This document shows positions 61,801-64,000 of a stretch of DNA of 64,000 nucleotides, one piece after another; the stretch's first letter is position 1, and every line of letters begins with the position of its first letter. This DNA comes from Aquila chrysaetos chrysaetos (lineage: Eukaryota; Chordata; Aves; Accipitriformes; Accipitridae). Made by a program: the position numbers and the translations under genes. The notes under the pieces are model-generated. The model had not been told where the DNA came from. It saw only the letters and a list, made by a program, of their open reading frames with translations, and did no database searches. Location of the stretch: positions 23,741,778 through 23,805,777 of the forward strand of contig NC_044006.1 of assembly GCF_900496995.4 (NCBI RefSeq), given 5' to 3'.

Positions 61801-62328
61801 ATAGGAAAAAAAGATTCTTTGATGGGTTATGGGTTTATAAACTGTGGGAAAAGGGAAAGCAGCAAGGAATTGGTGCAACAAACTATCATTTAACTGTTTC
61901 TGAAACAGCCAAGTTAACATTAATTCTGCCAGCCATAACAGAGACTTCTTTAACTTGCATAGTTTCAGTAATTCAAGGTTATTTATCAGTGTTCAGAGAT
62001 TTCTTCTTACCCAAGATTATAGGGGATACCTTAACACAGTAACAGGAAGAATGATACATGGTTTTACTGGAAGAAAATTACCATGGGGGGCAGGGGGGTG
62101 TCAAATCAAAAACCTGTATCTTACCAATATTTTTCTGAATTTCCATGACGAAATGTTTCTCTGGAGTACTACAAGTGAAGGTAAAAGTCACGTTCTCCCC
62201 AGGCTTTATCTTGAGTTCAGACCTGATGACATTTTTAACACGAATTTGACAGCTTGGTGAAACACCGGGTCTCAGTTTAATCATAACTGTGATGTTGTCC
62301 GCTGTACGAGGAGAGATTGTAAAGGAAG
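49385..62328 (-). CDS. CDCP1: CDCP1 (CD318), CUB-domain transmembrane glycoprotein; all but exon 1
   Basis: CDCP1 is a type I membrane glycoprotein with CUB-like ectodomains. It binds CD6, and its cytoplasmic tyrosines are phosphorylated by Src-family kinases and recruit PKC-delta. Eight exons (62328-62125, 60719-60363, 58998-58630, 54612-54385, 53612-53232, 52788-52423, 51118-51037, 49832-49385) splice in phase to about 811 codons, matching human residues from about 29 to 836. Order: ectodomain with many Cys and N-glycosylation sequons (NITV, NVTF, NRTF, NGSV, NTSY), membrane helix in exon 8 ending in CCV, a basic stop-transfer stretch, and a tail with five Tyr in conserved motifs. The signal-peptide exon is missing from the window. 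The human shedding site (basic cluster before the second CUB region) is not conserved. Confidence 0.97.
49833..51036 (-). other. CDCP1: CDCP1 intron 8
   Basis: A 1.2-kb intron that holds the long inverted repeat at 50792-50919. Nothing else is recognisable. Confidence 0.85.
50792..50919. repeat. Near-perfect inverted repeat (hairpin)
   Basis: Inner arms 50815-50842 and 50874-50901 are exact reverse complements over 28 of 28 bases, separated by a 31-nt loop. Outer arms 50792-50803 and 50908-50919 pair over a further 12 bases. Between the two stems lie 11 unpaired bases on the left and 6 on the right. The transcript of either strand would fold into a hairpin of about 128 nt. I do not recognise it as a known microRNA or transposon. 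Confidence 0.95.
51037..51118 (-). CDS. CDCP1: CDCP1 exon 8: membrane helix
   Basis: An 82-base exon between gtttgcag and gtaagt. It encodes LGVILAVVAGAGVLAAIGLT followed by VCCVKK. This is one membrane helix, with the Cys pair at its inner end that in human is palmitoylated, and the start of the basic anchor. It is too short to stand out as an ORF. Confidence 0.95.
51119..52422 (-). other. CDCP1: CDCP1 intron 7
   Basis: A 1.3-kb intron. Its only notable content is the C14T10 run at 51807-51830 and an A-rich stretch near 52180-52220. Confidence 0.85.
51807..51830. repeat. C14 run joined to T10 run
   Basis: Fourteen C are followed directly by ten T on the plus strand, so the CDCP1 sense strand has A10 then G14. 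Confidence 0.9.
52423..52788 (-). CDS. CDCP1: CDCP1 exon 7
   Basis: A 366-base exon between ctactacag and gtgagt. It encodes ECTFTVSPDPKAKVYLQTPN, then FWVNVSNCKPV and FADKQI. It is the membrane-proximal CUB-like region. The frame runs on into the intron, but the donor and the phase of the next exon fix the end. Confidence 0.95.
52789..54384 (-). other. CDCP1: CDCP1 introns 6 (52789-53231) and 5 (53613-54384), flanking exon 6
   Basis: Two short introns with exon 6 between them. Intron 6 has a T run at 52841-52852. Intron 5 has a CA repeat at about 53701-53717. No other element is recognisable. Confidence 0.8.
53232..53612 (-). CDS. CDCP1: CDCP1 exon 6
   Basis: A 381-base exon between attgcag and gtaagg. 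It encodes CVDLRWCQRKIYSLSVP, then KLQQHVPEQRCNTSYSY, FCPGGSIEKIQ and MSFVPHIK. It is the second CUB-like region. Confidence 0.95.
54385..54612 (-). CDS. CDCP1: CDCP1 exon 5
   Basis: A 228-base exon between ctttgcag and gtatga. It encodes VTHLVDLSKEWNMTV, then HFEGWPRHIPLMSEPICLIC, then a Cys-rich stretch ending AEKGI. In human the matching place carries the basic run where serine proteases cut the protein; here only a lone Arg remains. Confidence 0.94.
55790..56075 (+). mobile_element. CR1 LINE 3' fragment with internal A16 junction
   Basis: The left part (about 55790-55845) matches the end of CR1 ORF2 (gaaagcagctttgcagaaag, then gagggtcctggtgg). Then comes an A16 run at 55863-55878, and then the CR1 3' end (gagaggttacccagagaag, gatgatctccagaggtccc). 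Several hundred bases of the normal CR1 order are missing at the A run. The element is antisense to CDCP1. Confidence 0.85.
56330..56428 (+). mobile_element. CR1 LINE 3' tail fragment
   Basis: Only the last 100 bases of a CR1 are present: ggttggaactagatgatatt, aaggtcccttccaaccc, and then the family's characteristic 3' octamer repeats (attctgtg attctttg attctata). It is in the same orientation as the CR1 fragment 255 bases to the left. Confidence 0.92.
57604..57723. repeat. Purine-rich tandem repeat
   Basis: The 20-base unit GGGGAGGAAAGAGAGAGCAC occurs twice in exact tandem (57604-57623, 57624-57643). About 80 bases of degenerate GGGAGC and GAGAGCGC units follow. The plus strand is almost pure purine at first and then becomes CpG-rich. 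It lies in CDCP1 intron 4. Confidence 0.9.
58630..58998 (-). CDS. CDCP1: CDCP1 exon 4
   Basis: A 369-base exon between cattttag and gtaagt. It encodes LCIIESILKGE, GFPEDELMTWQFVVP, NCERKEERVEYYIPG and LQGCDQDAQNPGILRL. The GFPEDELMTWQFVVP and NCERKEERVEYYIPG blocks are identical to human, so this is the best conserved part of the ectodomain. Confidence 0.96.
58999..60362 (-). other. CDCP1: CDCP1 intron 3
   Basis: A 1.4-kb intron. Close to the exon 4 acceptor there is a G-rich run on the plus strand (59007-59031), which is a C-rich pyrimidine tract on the sense strand. Nothing else is recognisable. Confidence 0.85.
60363..60719 (-). CDS. CDCP1: CDCP1 exon 3
   Basis: A 357-base exon between gcatttag and gtaagt. 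It encodes DCVSGPCPFGDVHL, LNRTFIWDVKA, IGTFCRNGSVSR and ends in IANRASIK, with the Arg codon split at the end. NRTF and NGSV are N-glycosylation sequons shared in position with human. Confidence 0.95.
60720..62124 (-). other. CDCP1: CDCP1 intron 2
   Basis: A 1.4-kb AT-rich intron with nothing recognisable. Confidence 0.85.
62125..62328 (-). CDS. CDCP1: CDCP1 exon 2
   Basis: A 204-base exon between acceptor tttcttag and donor gtaaga (minus strand). It completes an Ala codon, then encodes 67 residues from SFTISPRTADNITV to HFVMEIQKNI, plus one base. It is the start of the mature ectodomain, the first CUB-like region. Confidence 0.95.
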
Positions 62329-64000
62329 CTAAGAAAGAAAAAAAAAAGAAAAAAAAAAAAAAAAGAGGTGCTTTGTTATTAGCACATACAAGTATCACCG
62401 GCCTTTCCATACATCCCCACAGACGCCACATTGTCAGAAGGAATATTTGCATCGACGTCCTCAGAAGTCTCTGGTGTTGGACGTACAGAAAATGTCTTGG
62501 CTCTTCCAGTCCAGCACAGACGGCACAGAAATCCGCTTGCTCCATGTGCCCAGAGAGAGGTATATGGAATTTGTGTAGGACCAGTTCTGCTCCAGTTTAC
62601 CTTCACCACTGTTATTTTTTCACATTTAAAAAGTAGCTCAGCTCTTCCTTTCAAATTTCTGTTGTCTCGATTTTGGTTTTCAGTCTGTTATGCCCATCAT
62701 ACGATCTGCTTCATTTCATATGGCACCCATGAAGTCATGGCTCAATTTGGGAAATTTATTCAGCAGCCAAACAACAAAGCAAGCCTCAACTCTAATCGCA
62801 CACAATGGTAACAGGTGGATCTCAGGTATGCCTCAACAATTACTGCAGACCAGATGAGGTATTTGAGCAATACAGAACACACATACCAACAGACATTTAT
62901 ACATGTGGTCGTGGCCCTCTTCCACCCTCCCCACCTTTTACAACTCATTCCCTGAAGGTACAGGACATCCATGCAATGCCCCTCAGCAGCACAGAAGGCA
63001 TCTGTGGCCTGGGACAGACCATGTGTGCTTGGATACCTCCTCTCCATCCCCGATGCGACCGTCACAGACTTACGGCTTTTGGGGAATACATAAAAGCCTC
63101 AGCAATCTTCACAGGTTTCAACCATCCTGAAGCACGACCGAATGCAGGAGCAGCTCTCACAGGAAATACTGGGGCCACAGAATAAACTGCTTTCTGAATA
63201 ATCTTATTTTATGGCTAGCGGTTTATCAACAAATGGACCAAACCTGACTGTCTTCTAAAAATACACATGCTATATAAGACACCAAGGAGCATTGACTGGA
63301 GATTCAAGATGACTAGAAAAGTTAATAGCATCAGTTTGATGCTTAGCAAAGCTTGAGCCCAGCCCCAGGTGAAAATCTGAGGACACGTCAGTTGGTTAAT
63401 TTTCTGCTATTTGTTTTCACTACTCTCTCTTCCTTATTTCAGTACGGAAGATACAATCACAGTGTCTAGAGCACTTAAGCTTTTAGTATTTATGGGGAAA
63501 AAAAAGTATATATAAAAAAAAGAGATCTAGAAATAAGGGTACCCCAAGTTCTGTTCAGAAAGGTCTGTTCCTTGAGTGGGACATCATGCAGGGCTGCATG
63601 ACAAAGCTCTGCCCATAGGTCAGGTTGGGAATCCTCTTGCTCATTAACCCCAATAAAGGGAGATTTACCTTAGCAAACCCAGAAGCGTAGCACGCAGGGA
63701 GAGCCCCTGCAGCCATTCCCACTGCCAGGCAGCGTGCCAGGAAGGCATGGGAGAACAGCTGGCTCAGAAACGCACATCTGCAGGGCACCGTGGGCTCTGC
63801 CCGACTGTTCACCATCCCTTGAGCACCTACACATCCAGCCTGGTCCGTGCCAGCTGCTATTGCCGCAGTGGTGGTAAGGACACTGGCCAAAGCTCAGAGA
63901 CCTGGCAGCTTAACTGGTGAGGGCTTGCGCGGGAGTCGGGGGCTGAGCACCAGGGACCCCTGGTCGGCAGAGCGCCCTCTCTGGCCGGTAAGCACACCCA
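62329..64000 (-). other. CDCP1: CDCP1 intron 1 (part)
   Basis: The sequence between exon 2 and the window edge. An A-rich run at about 62331-62364 forms the pyrimidine tract of the exon 2 acceptor on the sense strand. The last 350 bases are GC-rich. I found no exon that encodes a signal peptide and ends in phase with exon 2, so exon 1 is probably beyond 64000. Confidence 0.7.

Noticed and set aside
63555..63890. Minus-strand ORF that could supply the CDCP1 signal-peptide exon
   Set aside because: No frame ending at the possible donor near 63668 leaves the one-base overhang needed by exon 2, and none has a convincing signal-peptide core.

Overview
This is a vertebrate nuclear window, most likely from a bird. 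It holds three protein-coding genes in the order EXOSC7 (+, 3' part), CLEC3B/tetranectin (+, complete coding sequence) and CDCP1 (-, all but the first coding exon). The same order and orientation are known from human 3p21.31. The avian call rests on CR1-type LINEs as the only recognisable interspersed repeats, compact introns and low repeat density. A crocodilian or turtle cannot be excluded from sequence alone.

Layout. 1-2420: 5' part of an antisense, broken CR1 LINE inside an EXOSC7 intron, cut by the window edge. 2855-16258: the last five coding exons of EXOSC7 (206 codons), with a candidate poly(A) signal near 16728. 16.8-26.1 kb: intergenic, no supported gene. 26224-32946: CLEC3B in three coding exons (201 aa), with a GC-rich 5' end and two candidate poly(A) signals at 33583 and 34059. 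34.1-47.0 kb: intergenic, with one 3' CR1 fragment near 37.8-38.3 kb. 47.0-62.3 kb: CDCP1 on the minus strand, eight coding exons (about 811 codons) plus a probable long 3'UTR. 62.3-64.0 kb: the start of CDCP1 intron 1; the signal-peptide exon was not found and probably lies beyond the right edge.

Every exon was placed by recognising the protein family and then finding AG/GT boundaries that keep phase across each junction. All eleven internal junctions used are canonical and phase-consistent, so the gene models are firm. The three genes do not form a pathway: EXOSC7 is a core subunit of the nuclear and cytoplasmic RNA exosome, CLEC3B is a secreted trimeric C-type lectin-like plasminogen-kringle binder, and CDCP1 is a CUB-domain membrane glycoprotein that docks Src-family kinases. 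Their adjacency is conserved synteny. CLEC3B and CDCP1 are convergent.

The most unusual structure is a near-perfect inverted repeat at 50792-50919 in the last CDCP1 intron: 28 of 28 bp inner arms, a 31-nt loop and 12-bp outer arms. Other points of interest are the absence from CDCP1 of the basic cluster where the human protein is cut by serine proteases, full conservation of the five signalling tyrosines, a purine-rich tandem repeat at 57.6 kb, and an unidentified minus-strand ORF with one membrane segment in CLEC3B intron 1. I found no RNA gene, CRISPR array or retroviral element.
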